A stretch of DNA of 64,000 nt, taken from Lithocarpus polystachyus. Taxonomy: Eukaryota; Streptophyta; Magnoliopsida; Fagales; Fagaceae. The stretch spans positions 24,733,954 to 24,797,953 of the forward strand of contig CM066164.1 of the NCBI GenBank assembly GCA_033629205.1, read 5' to 3'. Of this stretch, positions 11,201 to 22,899 are shown piece by piece. A program made the position numbers and the translations under genes. Below the pieces are notes generated by a model. It was not told the DNA's origin. It saw only the letters and a list, made by a program, of their open reading frames with translations, and did not search any database. Within the stretch, counting starts at the first letter, position 1. Every line of letters begins with the position of its first letter.

Positions 11201-11574
11201 TGAGAACTCAGGACTACTCTAACTAATCAATTCATAATGCAAAAGGCAGAATGTAGTAACCTCTTTCCACTTATACAGTTTCAAAATAAAAGAAAGTAAA
11301 GAATCTGATATAATCTGGGATAAAATAACACACAGTTATGATTTATACCCATCACCACAAAAGTTTGTGAAGGGCCAAATATTAGATGATCCTAGTAGTA
11401 CTAACAATAAGGGGCCCGAACCAATAAGGACTGAGAAGAATCACTGAAGAACAATTTTCATTTTCAATTTCAGTTGGGGCTTCATCATAAATAAAATGTC
11501 AACCTAAACATAGTGGATGCATAAGATTATATAGAAAGCAAAAACTAATTATTCATTGGGGGAAAGATAGTGAA

Positions 11575-14500
11575 TAAACATGGGACTAGTGCATTATTTT
11601 TCAGAGGTCATATAATGCGCTAGCCCCACAACTGAAAGAGATAACGAATGGTTATGCATCAACCAATTTTTTATTTCTTTTCTTTTTTAATTAATTAGTT
11701 GATTTGATATGATAATAGAAATATTAAAGACAAAATAAAATAGATATTTGTTGTTATAAAACAAAATTTTTGATAATGATATGGTCACTCACTATTGGAG
11801 TGGAATAGTCATATTTCATAAAGCAAACTGTTGAGAGAGGTTGAGAGAACTGGAAAATTATTAGGTATTTCAAGAGTATAGTGATGTGGTGCTCTCTCAT
11901 CTCGCATATATGGTGGACTCCATAATAAATTTAAGGATAAAATGCAAAATTAAGGGGCTATTTGGTTTTAAAAAACCATCACTCATCACTCCTCTCTCAA
12001 TTTTCGTCACTCATCACTCATGACTCATCACTTAAAATACCCAATTTCCTAAACCCCACCCGTTTGGCACGCTATTTTCAGCTTCTCATCACTCAAATAT
12101 TTCTACTTTTTGTGGGACTCATACCTGAGCACTTGGTCAGAGCCTTCTGTTAGCCTACCCGTAGAACCCTCATTCCCCACCATTTTCTTCACTTCTCATT
12201 TCCCCTTCACCCTTGTTACTCTCCCAAAACACAAACCTGAACCCATAAAAATGTAAAATAAAGAATCACTCAACTCGCCCAATGCTTCTTCTCTTTCCCC
12301 TGAAACCTCTGTTCTTCAAATTTTTGGATTTTATGATATTATTTTCTTCCTTCCTTTCCTTCCTCCGATATCTTGTAAACCCATCCATGAAAGAAAGTTG
12401 TGTTGACTTCGTGATAAATTTTCCAAACCCTCCCACCGAAGTTTCAAAAATTCCAAACAAGAAAAAAAAAAAAAAAAAAAGAACACCTAACACACAACAC
12501 CACGGTGTTCTAAATACATAAACAAGACAACTAAAAGAAAAATCTAAATAAAATCTAAACAAGTAATGGGTACTTGGAAACCCATTCATGTTTGTTCAAG
12601 GAATGGGAATTTTGAAACCCATTCATGTTTGTATTTTGAAACCCCAAATCCAAATCCAAATTCCATTTGTCAAACCCTCAAACTTAAATCAACCAAATCC
12701 CCAAATCCACAAACAATTACAAAGGAAGGAACTTTTAGCTCAAAGAAAAAAGAGAAAATTGAGCAAATAAATAGAAAAAATAAATAAATAAAAAAGAAAG
12801 AGGGTTTCAAAAAGAGGGTGGAGCTTGAAGCTTGAAAAGTTTGTTTCTTGATTTTTTTTTAATGGGTCTGAGACATCCTTACCCGGTCATGGAGTGCAGT
12901 GAAGACCAAAAATATTCAGTGATGAAGAACCAAAAAAAAAAAAAAGAAGAAGAAGAAGAAGAAGAAGAAGAAGAAAGAAAGAAAGAAAGAAAGAAAGAAC
13001 TAAATGGAGTGCAGCGAAGAATAGAGTAAGAAGAGAGACAAAAAGAAGGAAAAGTGGAGAAGGAGAAAAAAAAAAGAAAAAAAAAAAAGAGGAGAGTGAC
13101 TGGTGGGAAAGAGAAGGAAGGTGACTTGACAAGACAGTGGGTCCTATGCATGTGTGTTTAATTACGAAAATGCCATGGAAACTGAGTTTTGATAACTTGA
13201 AAACATCTAAAATGTGTTTTCGGTTTCCATAACTTATCAATCAAAAATCAGAGAATTGAGTGATGGAAACAAAAACTAGAAACACATCCAAACACACTAC
13301 TCAGTCGTGGGACCCACCAATTTTGAGTTATGGGTGATGGAAACAAAGTTATGGGTGATGGAAATTGAAAATCCAAACAACCCCTAACCCTCTAAGTTTC
13401 ATTAAATTTCATCTTAGACTTCTAACTTTGCTTTTGTTCATTTTAACCATCTAAGTTTCAGATTTATTCAATTAAAGTCTTTCCAACAACTTTTGTCAAA
13501 TTTTTTGAAGAAAAAAATCCAGAAAATATTTTTCAATCATTAATTGAAATTTTTTTTTTTTAATTTTAACAATTTCAAGAACAAGAGACTAGTGCATTCA
13601 TTTTTAGAGGTCATATAATGCGCTAGCCTGACAACTGAAAGAGATAACAAATGGATATGCATCAATCAAATTTTTTTTTCCTTTCTATTTTAAATTAGTT
13701 CAAAAATTTTAGTTGATCTGATATGATACTAGAAATATAGAAGACAAAATAAAATAGAGATTAGTTGTTATAAAACAAAATTCTCGATAATGATATGGTC
13801 ACTCACGATTGGAGCAGAATAGTCAAATTTCATAATGAAAACTATTGAGAGAACTGAAAATTATTAGGTTTTTTGAGATTATAGTGATGTAGTCCTCTCT
13901 CCCCTCACACATATGGTGGAACTCATAATAAATTTAAGGATTAAATGCACAACTAACCCTTTAAGTTTATTCAGATTTCATTTCAGTCTTCTAACTTTGC
14001 TTTAGTTCATTTCAATCATCTAAGTTTAAGATTTATTCAATTAAGGTTTTTCTATCAACTTTTGTTAAAATTTTCTATAAAAAAAATTCTGGAAAATATT
14101 TTTCAATCATTAATTAATTTATTTTTTTTAATTTAAAAAATTTGAAGAGCAAGAGACTAGTGCATTCTTTTCCAGAAGTCATATAATGCACTAGCCCCAC
14201 AACTGAAAGAGATAACAAATGGATATGCATCAATCAATTTTTTTTTCCTTTCTTTTTTTAATTAATTTCAAAATTTTAGTTGATCTGATATGATACTAGA
14301 AATATAGAAGAAAAAATAAAATAGAGATTCATTGTTATAAAACAAAAAGTCTTGATAAGGATATGGTCACCCCCGATTGAAGTAGAATAGTCAAATTTTA
14401 TAATGTAAACTATCTAGAGAGATTGAGAGGACTGGAAAATTGTTAGGTACTTCAAGAATATAGTGATGTGGTGCTCTCTCATCTCACACATATGGTGGAC

Positions 14501-17500
14501 CCCATAATAAAATTAAGGATAAAACATAAAATTAACCCTCTAAATTTTTTCAAATTTCATCTCAGTCTTCTAACTTTGCTTTTATTCATTTCAGTCCTTT
14601 AAGTTTCAAATTTATTCAATTAAGGTATTTCCGTTAACTTTTGTTAATATTTTTGAAAAAAAAAAATCAAGAAAATATTTTTCAATCATTATTTGAATTT
14701 TTCTTTTAATTTAAACAATTTCAGGAACAAGAGACCAGTGCATTCCTTTTTAGATGTCATATAATGCACTAGCTCGACAACTGAAAGAGATAATGAATGG
14801 ATATGCGTCAATCAATTTTTTATTTCCTTTCTTTTTTTAATTAATTTCTAAATTTTAGCTGATCTGATTCGTTGCCATAAAACAAAATTCTTGATAATGA
14901 TATGGTCACTCACGATTGGAGCAGAATAGTCAAATTTCATAATGAAAACTATTGAGAGAGCTTGAGAGAACTGGAAAATTATTAGGTACTTCAAGAGCAT
15001 AGTGACATGGTCTGCTTTCCTCCCACACATATGGTGGACCCCATAATAAATTTAAGGACAAAACTCACAACTGACCATTTAAGTTAATTTAGATTACATT
15101 TCAGTTTTCTAACTCTACTTTTGTTCATTTCAGTTTCCTAACTCTACTTTCTTTCATTTCAATCCTTTAAATTTCAGATTTATTCAATTAAGGCATTTCC
15201 ATCAAATTTTCTTAAAATTTTCTAAAAAAAAAATTCTAGAAAATATTTATCAATCATTACTTTTTTTTTTAATTTAAAAATTTTGAAGAGCAAGAAACCA
15301 GTGCATTCCTTTCCAGAAGTCATATAATGCACTAGCCCCACAAACTGAAAGAGATAACAAATAGATATGCATAAATCAATTTTTTATTTCCTTTCTTCTT
15401 TTAATTAATTTCTAAATTTTTGTTGATCTGACATGATACTAGAAATATGAAGGACAAAATAAAATAGAGATTCATTTTTATAAAACAAAATTCTTAATAA
15501 TGATATGGTCACCCACGATTGGAGTAGAATAGTCAAATTTCGTAATGTAAACTGGACGCAAATTGTTGAGAGAGCTCGAGAGAACTGGAAAATTATTAGG
15601 TACTTCGAGAGTATAGCGTCGTGATGCTCTCTCCTCTCACACATATGGTGGACCCCATAATAAATTTAAGAATAAAATGCAAAACTGACCCTCAAAGTTT
15701 CTTTAGATTTCATTTCAGTCTTCTAATTTTGCTTTGGTTCATTTCAGTACTCTAAATTTCAGATTTTTTCAACTAAGACCTTTTTCATAAATTTTTGTGA
15801 GAGTTTTTTGGAAAAAAAATCTGGAAAACATTTTTCAATAATTATTTGAAAATTTTTAATTTAAAAAATTTAAAGAACAAGGGACCAGTGCATTCTTTTT
15901 TAGAGGTCATATAATGCGCTAGCCCTACAACTAAAAAAGATAACGATGGATATGCATCAATCAATTTTTTCAAAGGGACCAGTGCATTCTTTTTTAGAGG
16001 TCATATAATGCGCTAGCCCCACAACTGAAAGAGATAACAAATGGATGTGCATAAATCTATTTTTTACTTCCTCTCTTTTTTTAATTAATTTCTAAAATTT
16101 AGTTGATCTGATATGATACTAGAAATATAGAAGACAAAATGAAATAGAGATTCGTTGTTATAAAAAAAATTCTTGATAATGATATGGTCACCCACGATTG
16201 GAGTAAAATAGCCAAATTTCATAATGCAAACTGGATGCAAACTATTGAGAGAACTGGAAAATTATTAAATACTTCGAGAGTATAGTGTCTCTCCTCTCAC
16301 ACATATGGTGTACCCCATAATAAATTTAAGGATAAATGCAAAACTGGCCCTCTAAGTTTCTTCAGATTTCATTTCAGTCTTTTAACTTTTTTTTGGTTCA
16401 TTTCAGTTCTCTAAGTTTCAGATTTATTCAACTAAGACCTTTTTCATTAATTTTTGTGAGAATTTTTTGAAAAAAAAAATCTGAAAAATATTTTTCAATA
16501 ATTATTTGAAAATTTTTAATTTAAAATATTTTAAGAACAAGGGACCAATGCATTCTTTTTTAGAGGTCATATAATGTGCTAGCCCTACAACTGAAAAAGA
16601 TAACGAATGGATATTCATCAATCAATTTTTTCAGAGGGACCAGTGCATTCTTTTTCAGAGGTCATATAATGCGCTAGCCCCACAATTGAAAGAGATAACA
16701 AATGGATATGCATAAATCAATTTTTTATTTCCTTTCTTTTTTTAATTAATTTCTAAATTTTAGTTGATCTAATATGATACTAGAAATATAGAAGATAAAA
16801 TAAAATAGAGATTCGTTGTTATAAAACAAATTTCTTGATAATGATATGGTCACCCACGATTAGAGTAGAATAATCAAATTTCATAATGCAAACTGGACGC
16901 AAACTATTGAGAGAGGTTAAGAGAACTAGAAAATTATTAGGTACTTCAAGAGTATAGTGTCGGGATGCTCTCTCCTCTCACACATATGGTGGACCACATA
17001 ATAAATTTAAGGATAAAATGCAAAACTGACACTCTAAGTTTCTTCAGATTTCATTTCAGCCTTTTTACTTTGCTTTGGTTCATTTCAATTTTCTAAGTTT
17101 CATATTTATTCAACTAGGACCTTTTTCATTAATTTTTGTGATAATTTTTTGAAAAAAAACCCGGAAAATATTTTTCAATAATTATTTGAAAATTTTTAAT
17201 TTTAAAAATTTGAAGAACAAGGGACCAGTGCATTCTTTTCTAGAGTTCATATAATGCGCTAGCCCCATAACTGAAAAAGATAACAAATGGATATGCATCA
17301 ATCAATTTTGTATTTCCTTTCTTTTCTAATTAATTTCTTAATTTTAGCCAATCCAATATGATACTAGATATATAGAAGACAAAAAAAAAAAAAATAGAGA
17401 TTCTTTGTTATAAAACGAAATTCTTGATAATGATATGGTCGCTCACGTTTGCAGTAGAATAGTCAAATTTCATAATGCAAACTAGAAGAAAACTACAACT

Positions 17501-18400
17501 CGAAAATTATTAAATACTTCGAGAGTATAATGACATGGTGCTCTCTCCTCTGATATATGGTGGACCTCATAATAAATTTAAGTATAAAATGCAAAACTAA
17601 CCCTCTAGGTTTCTTCAGATTTCATTTCAGTCTTCTAACTTTGCTTTCATTTATTTCAGTCCTCTAAGTTTCAGATTTATGCAATTAAGGCCTTTTTCGT
17701 TAACTTCTATTAAAATATTTTGAAAAAAAATGGAAAATATTTTTCAACCATTAATTTAATTTTTTTAATTAAAAAAAATTGAAGAAAAAGGGACCAGATC
17801 ATTCTTTTTCAAATGTCATATAATGCGCTTGCCCCACAATTGAAAGATAGAACAAATGGATATGCATCAATTGATTTTTTATTTCCTTTTTTTTTAATTA
17901 ATTTCTAAATTTTAGATGATTTGATATGATACTAGAAATATGGAAGACAAAATAAAATAGAGATTTGTTGTTATAAACCAAAATTCTTGATAACGATACG
18001 GTCACTTACAATTGGAGTAGAATAGTCAAATTTCATAATGCAAACTGGAATCAAACTGTTGAGAGAGGTTGAGAGAACTAGAAAAGTGTTAGGTACTTTG
18101 AGAGTTTAGTGACGTGGTGCTCTCTCCTCTCACACATATAGTGTATTGCATAATAAATATAAGGATAAAATACAAAACTGACCATCTAAGTTTCTTCAAA
18201 TTTCATTTTAGTTATCTAACTTTGTTTTAGTTCATTTCAGTCTTCTAAATTTCAGATTTATTCAATTAAGGCATTTCCGTCAAATTTTGTTAAATTTTTT
18301 TGAAAAAAAAAACAAATCTAGAAAATATTTTTCAATCATTAATTGAATTTTTTTAATTTTAAAAATTGAAAAACTAACCACAACATTTAAAAAAATTTGA
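11575..18400 (+). repeat. Tandem array of about nine 570-bp units, with two 92-bp partial units
   Basis: The anchor GTCATATAATGC (or a close variant) recurs at about 11607, 13610, 14178, 14756, 15319, 15907, 15999, 16567, 16660, 17246 and 17814. Taking out the 1434 bases added at 11954, spacing is 563-588 except for two short steps of 92-93 bases (15907 to 15999, 16567 to 16660). Each unit carries GAAATATAGAAGACAAAATA, GATAATGATATGGTCAC, CACATATGGTGGACC and an AAATTTAAGGATAAAATGCA block, then an A/T-rich end. Units differ by many point changes and short indels, so the array is not new. No coding capacity seen. Confidence 0.88.
11954..13384. mobile_element. Non-autonomous PIF/Harbinger (Tourist)-like element, TSD TAA
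   Basis: The insertion splits one 570-bp unit. The left end is GGGGCTATTTGGTTTT and the right end reads back as GGGGTTGTTTGGATTTT. TAA flanks both ends (11951-11953, 13385-13387), and the other array units read AAAATTAACCCTC at this point, which gives the empty site. Subterminal DNA is full of CATCACTC / GAGTGATGG motifs in opposite orientation at the two ends. No transposase frame is present. A GAA/GAAA microsatellite lies at about 12945-13000, and A/T runs produce long but meaningless frames. Confidence 0.82.
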
Positions 18401-19993
18401 TGGAAAAGCCTTTATTGAATAAAGTTGAAAGTTAAAAGATTGAAATGAATGAAAATAAAGTTAGAAGACTGGAATAAATTTTGGTGAAACATATACGAGT
18501 GGGTTTTTCATCATTTTAGCCTAAATTTAATTATTTCTGAAAAAAAAAAAAGAGCCTAAATTTAATTATTGAGACCCAACATAAATGTGAGAGAAGGGAA
18601 CACGAACCTCGCCTCACCATACTCTTACCTATGTATTCCTTGTGAAAATTATACCTGGAACATTATTTATTAAGAATACTAGCCCCAACAGTCAACACCT
18701 TCATCAATTAAACTCAACTCTCACAACCCCATACAGCATCAAACAAACTCAAAGCTAAGCCCAATAAGAAGGCACAAACCCATCAGTTTAGGACCAAAAC
18801 AAGTAATCCAGCCAACCCTTTCTCAAAAAAAAGTAATCCAGCCAACCCATATCCAAAAAATCAAAACCAAACAACCAAAGCCCAACGCAATCTTAAGTCC
18901 AACCTGAAATAAGACTAAAAGTAAATCAACCCATCTTACTTGAAATTAACTCATCTGCTCAAACCACACAAGCCCAACCCCAAAACAAACCAAGCTCGCA
19001 CGTTCTTCACTGTTTTCATAAACATCCTTTAGCAACCTGATCCGATAAAATAAGAACCACCATATGATATTTTGCAATCAAATTTGGTGTCCTAAACTCA
19101 TGAACAAATTAGTGATAACATACATGATATACCAGGACAATTCTTCCATACTAAACTCAAAATTAGGGGTAGGTTGATGACTGTAACCCAAGAAATATGA
19201 CAAAATCAATTTAAAAACAAAGGCAATTTTTATTTTTTATTTATTTTATTTTTATATAAGTATTCAAAAATTATGGGAGAGAGAGACAGTAAACCCAACA
19301 TTGTCAACTAATAAGAGTTTCATTCGCTGCGTTTCCACTCTACCCAATTCTTGATTTTTTTCCCCCTCAGTTTTGAAGCTTCATGAGCCAGCCTCTGTTT
19401 TCAAAGTCTAGTAATTGGTGACAATACTGGTGAATTGACATAATGCTGAACTTAATTCCCTGGTAACTGGTTTACTCCTCTTCTCTATATTGGTTACTCA
19501 AACACATATTTCAACTGCGAGCTGCAGGCTTGCATTTTTACTTGTTCTTGATCAAATGGCCCTTAATTTGATCAAGAACAGAGATGATAAAGCCTTAAAG
19601 GGGCTTGACCACAAGAACAGAGAAGATTAATGCTTTCTTAAATTGCCAATGTGTCTAATTTATTTGTTGCATTATGGTGTTTTCTATGTGCAACACATTA
19701 GTAAATGAAGTTTCCCTTTACTGATTAAACTGATAATTAGAAAAAAAGGAAATTCTAAGCTTTAAAAAAAAAAAAATATATATATATATATATATATTTA
19801 CCTCACTCCTAAATAGGGATATAGTTAAGAATGTTCTAAAAAAATTCTGTTTCTTACCCATTCTATGCTTGTGGATTTACAAATAAAATTAGTCCCACCT
19901 CGTGTAACCATTTACTTCATCTTCTTCTTCTTCTTTTTTTTTTTTTTTTTTTTTTTCATCTTCTTAATTAAAATGATGAAACTTGTGCTCTAG

Positions 19994-21662
19994 GGTTGCA
20001 AAGAAATTCATCAATCCATGATCTGTTTAAAACTCCTTGTAAGCAATAAAGTGCCATATATATGAAGTTGTACAGGAAAGAGGAAACTGAACTCCGTGTA
20101 GTACAAAATGCCATCGTACACATAATGAAACTCTGAGGAAGAATTTTTCGTTCTTATAATTTTTTTCAAAGAAAACCTCACACATTCACCATACTTTTCC
20201 ACAGTGCATATTTTCTATGGATTAGAGACTGCAACTTGAGTTAGCCAGATAATTCTTAGTTCATTCATATAGGATTAACCAAGACAAGAGCAAGTTTTTG
20301 ATTCAGCTTGATTGGGAACCTTTCTTTTTTCCACTTCGTTTTTTCTGTGATATCCGTGAGAGATGGGGGGAAGGCGAGAAAGTAAAAACAAGAAATGGAT
20401 GAGGGAAGAGAAGAATTTGTAGAGATTTTCCCATAATCCCAGTCCAGCGTACCCGACTGATATAATCTAAAATCCAATCTCAGCCCTTTTTAGTAGTAAG
20501 TGAATAGTGACTCTATTTGTAAGTTCGATGGAAATTACTACGTAGACATTCTAATAGCACAACCTAATGCTTAATATATTGGCTGACTTTAACTATTAAG
20601 CTCCTCTAGGCTTCTTTATTTGACAAGTACAAGCTCATCAAGGCTTATACATCGACCAAATGAAGCCCGAGCTTGAGTTTTGAGTTAATTTCTAACAAGC
20701 CAAGACTGAGTGATTCCATGCTCAATTTGATTAGGATTTGCTAACAGCTAAAGTGAACACATTGCTCTATAGGGGTAACAACTAAAACAAGTCCTTAGGA
20801 AACCCACTATAAAGAAACAATATAGACAAGAAGGATGTCATGATTGCTATTTTTCACTCGCAAAATTAAGAGTTCGGGAAATATATGCCCATTTTAGTCA
20901 TTCTCATGTGTACGGAATATAGGATTTCCACCATCTAATAAGGTAATCACATTACAATAATTAATAGTAATGTGAATCTTTTAGTAATCTACATTACTAT
21001 AAAATTGTGCACAAATAAACGAACCAAACATCATAATTTCACATTTCCATAATGTTTGCCTTATTATTGTGAACCAAACACCACCTTTCTGCCTTTGTCC
21101 TTTCCATCTTGAGATGACTGCAACTCAGATGATACGTCACTGCATATAGTTAAGTTTTATAGGGTTTTATTAGAAGGTTTTATCTTACAAAATAGAAAAG
21201 ACATCCCTATACCCTATGCGTTGAATATAGAGGCTCACTGCATTGAATGGATTTTTCTGCTATGTTAATCTTTCTTTAGGGTTCTTGTTGTCATGCAGTT
21301 GTATGCTACATTCCTTATTAAATAGTTTTAGCACTGTGAGATCCACTTGTGATTATAATTTGAACAATATTCACCCATGACCCATCGATCCTACCATAGT
21401 GAAATGTGATCCTAGCTATTTTACCAATATAAATGTCTAAAAAATCAGAAATCCTCATCCATTTTCCCAGATCACGAAATCCCCTTCCCAGTAGACTGAG
21501 AATATGCAGCAAGAACACTACTCTAGGCATTGTTCTTTACACAAAACAGTATGATCAAATTGACAAACTAAAGCATCAATATTGATAATATATAAAGAAC
21601 TGAATTTAGTCTGCGCCACCTCTCTTGTAAACAATACAACTCATTTACAAACATAACTCAAT
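19994..21662. other. Intergenic stretch, no gene recognised
   Basis: Low-complexity AT-rich sequence plus unique stretches. The frames present are under 75 codons and match nothing I know. Around 20940-21090 a segment with CATTACTATAAAAT and GAACCAAACACCACC looks like one end of a MITE, but its partner end is not seen. Confidence 0.35.
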
Positions 21663-21835
21663 GATGGTGTAGAGAGGGAAAATTCCCGACCTATCACAAG
21701 CTGACACGTCATGCTATCAAGTCCACAAAATACAGTTAATTATAAAGTATCACGCATGGCAACTAGGTTTTGTTATCAATACTCAGAAACCAATAGAAAT
21801 TTGCCAAGTGTCATTGAAATAAACCAATCACACAT

Positions 21836-21955
21836 CAGCACGTGTAAGCGATGACACAAGCAATCCAGCACGTGTAAGCGATGACACAAGCAATTCAGCA
21901 CGTGTAAGCGATGACACAAGCAGTCCAGCACGTGTAAGCGATGACACAAGCAGAC
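21836..21955 (+). promoter_or_regulatory. Four tandem 30-bp units with G-box/ABRE cores in the LTR promoter
   Basis: CAGCACGTGTAAGCGATGAC followed by ACAAGCAATC repeats four times with one or two changes, about 70 bases upstream of the TATA box. CACGTGTA fits the ABRE/G-box core bound by plant bZIP factors, and a further GCCACGTGTC lies at about 21991-22000. The same four units occur at 29364-29483 in the 3' LTR. A stress or ABA response is inference. Confidence 0.6.
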
Positions 21956-22022
21956 TAATCAGGCTGTGACATGTGTCACCAATCAGACTCCGCCACGTGT
22001 CGCTCACCTACCTCTAAACTCC

Positions 22023-22030
22023 TATAAATA
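22023..22030 (+). promoter_or_regulatory. TATA box of the gag-only element's LTR
   Basis: TATAAATA in CTCCTATAAATAGAAGCC, with the copy at 29551-29558 in the 3' LTR. Transcription would start about 30 bases on, near AATATTCAGAGAGG. Confidence 0.75.
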
Positions 22031-22852
22031 GAAGCCTTCCCAAGAATATTCAGAGAGGAGGGGATCAGAGGCCAAGACATCTGAGAAGGAAGAAGCCATC
22101 TAGAGCACAAGCAGCATCAAAGAAGATTCAGAAGTATTGAAGCTCTGCTGGAATCAAGCCCTGAAGCCTCCAGGAACTTCAAGAACTTCAAACTCAAATG
22201 CAAGGAACATTCAAAGCAGAATCATCTAAACTACCTGCCTAGATCTTCAAAGGTCACTGGAATCAAGCTCAAAAGCCTCCAGAAACCTCAACAAACCACA
22301 AATCAGCGAAGCTCTACGGATTCAAGCCTCTAAAGCCCCGAAGAACTTCCACCACAAACCTTCAAATACGAAGAACATTCGAAGAGGAATCATCCAAATC
22401 ATATTCCTAGATCTTCAAATTCACTGGAATCAAGCTCAAAAGCCTCCAGAAACCTCACAAACCATAAATCAGTGAAGCTCTACGGATTCAAGCCTCTAAA
22501 GCACCGAAGAACTTCCACCACAAACCTTTGAAGACGAAGAACGCACCAAGAACACGAAGAACGTGAAGAACAAAGGATTTCTAACAAGCTCATAGCCAGA
22601 GATTCCTTGTAATTCTGTTTCAAAGATCTTCGATCCATGCTTCAGTCAAATCAAAGTATATTTGGTGTTCGAATCAAAATCACATTACCACAATTCCAAT
22701 CAACAAATCTTTCAAGGAGATCGAATCAGAGGATCACTCTTTTGTAATCACAGAGAATTGTACCACACATTCATCAATACAAATTCGCATTTGTGAAACT
22801 ATTTTACTTGTTTGATTTATTTCGAACTAGAAATTTAGTCGTCCACATATTC

Positions 22853-22870
22853 TGGCACGCCCGGTGGGAC
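22853..22870 (+). other. Primer-binding site of the gag-only element
   Basis: TGGCACGCCCGGTGGGAC lies five bases after the LTR end. It differs from the Tat primer site at the window start, so the two elements belong to different families. Confidence 0.7.
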
Positions 22871-22899
22871 ATCTCTGCCTCTTATCTCATTCTCCTTCA

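Larger units (their letters stand above)
11204..19993 (+). repeat. Segmental duplication, copy A (with tandem array)
   Basis: The head (11204-11575, starting TGAGAACTCAGGACTA) matches 42122-42470 and the tail (about 18660-19993) matches 42905-43831, in the same orientation and order about 31 kb away. Shared tail blocks include AAACAAACTCAAAGCTAAGC and TTTGATCAAGAA. Between them copy A carries about nine 570-bp units where copy B has part of one. Copy A also provides the uninterrupted sequence across the CACTA insertion of copy B (CTCTAGGGTTGC, 19988-19999). No gene seen in either copy. Confidence 0.8.
21668..22847 (+). repeat. 5' LTR of the gag-only element
   Basis: Begins TGTAGAGAGGG and ends GTCCACA. 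It contains four tandem 30-bp units with CACGTG, a TATA box, and downstream a roughly 170-bp internal duplication (about 22250-22430 against 22425-22545, sharing CACTGGAATCAAGCTCAAAA and CGGATTCAAGCCTCTAAAGC). The leader part is rich in GAAGAAC. Confidence 0.92.

Noticed and set aside
12879..13240. Long minus-strand Ser/Phe/Leu-rich frames
   Set aside because: They read through GAA/GAAA and A-run microsatellites; no domain and no conservation signal.
21318..21530. 70-codon minus-strand frame (MPRVVFLLHILSLLGRG)
   Set aside because: No recognisable family and no splice or promoter context; cannot be supported as a gene.
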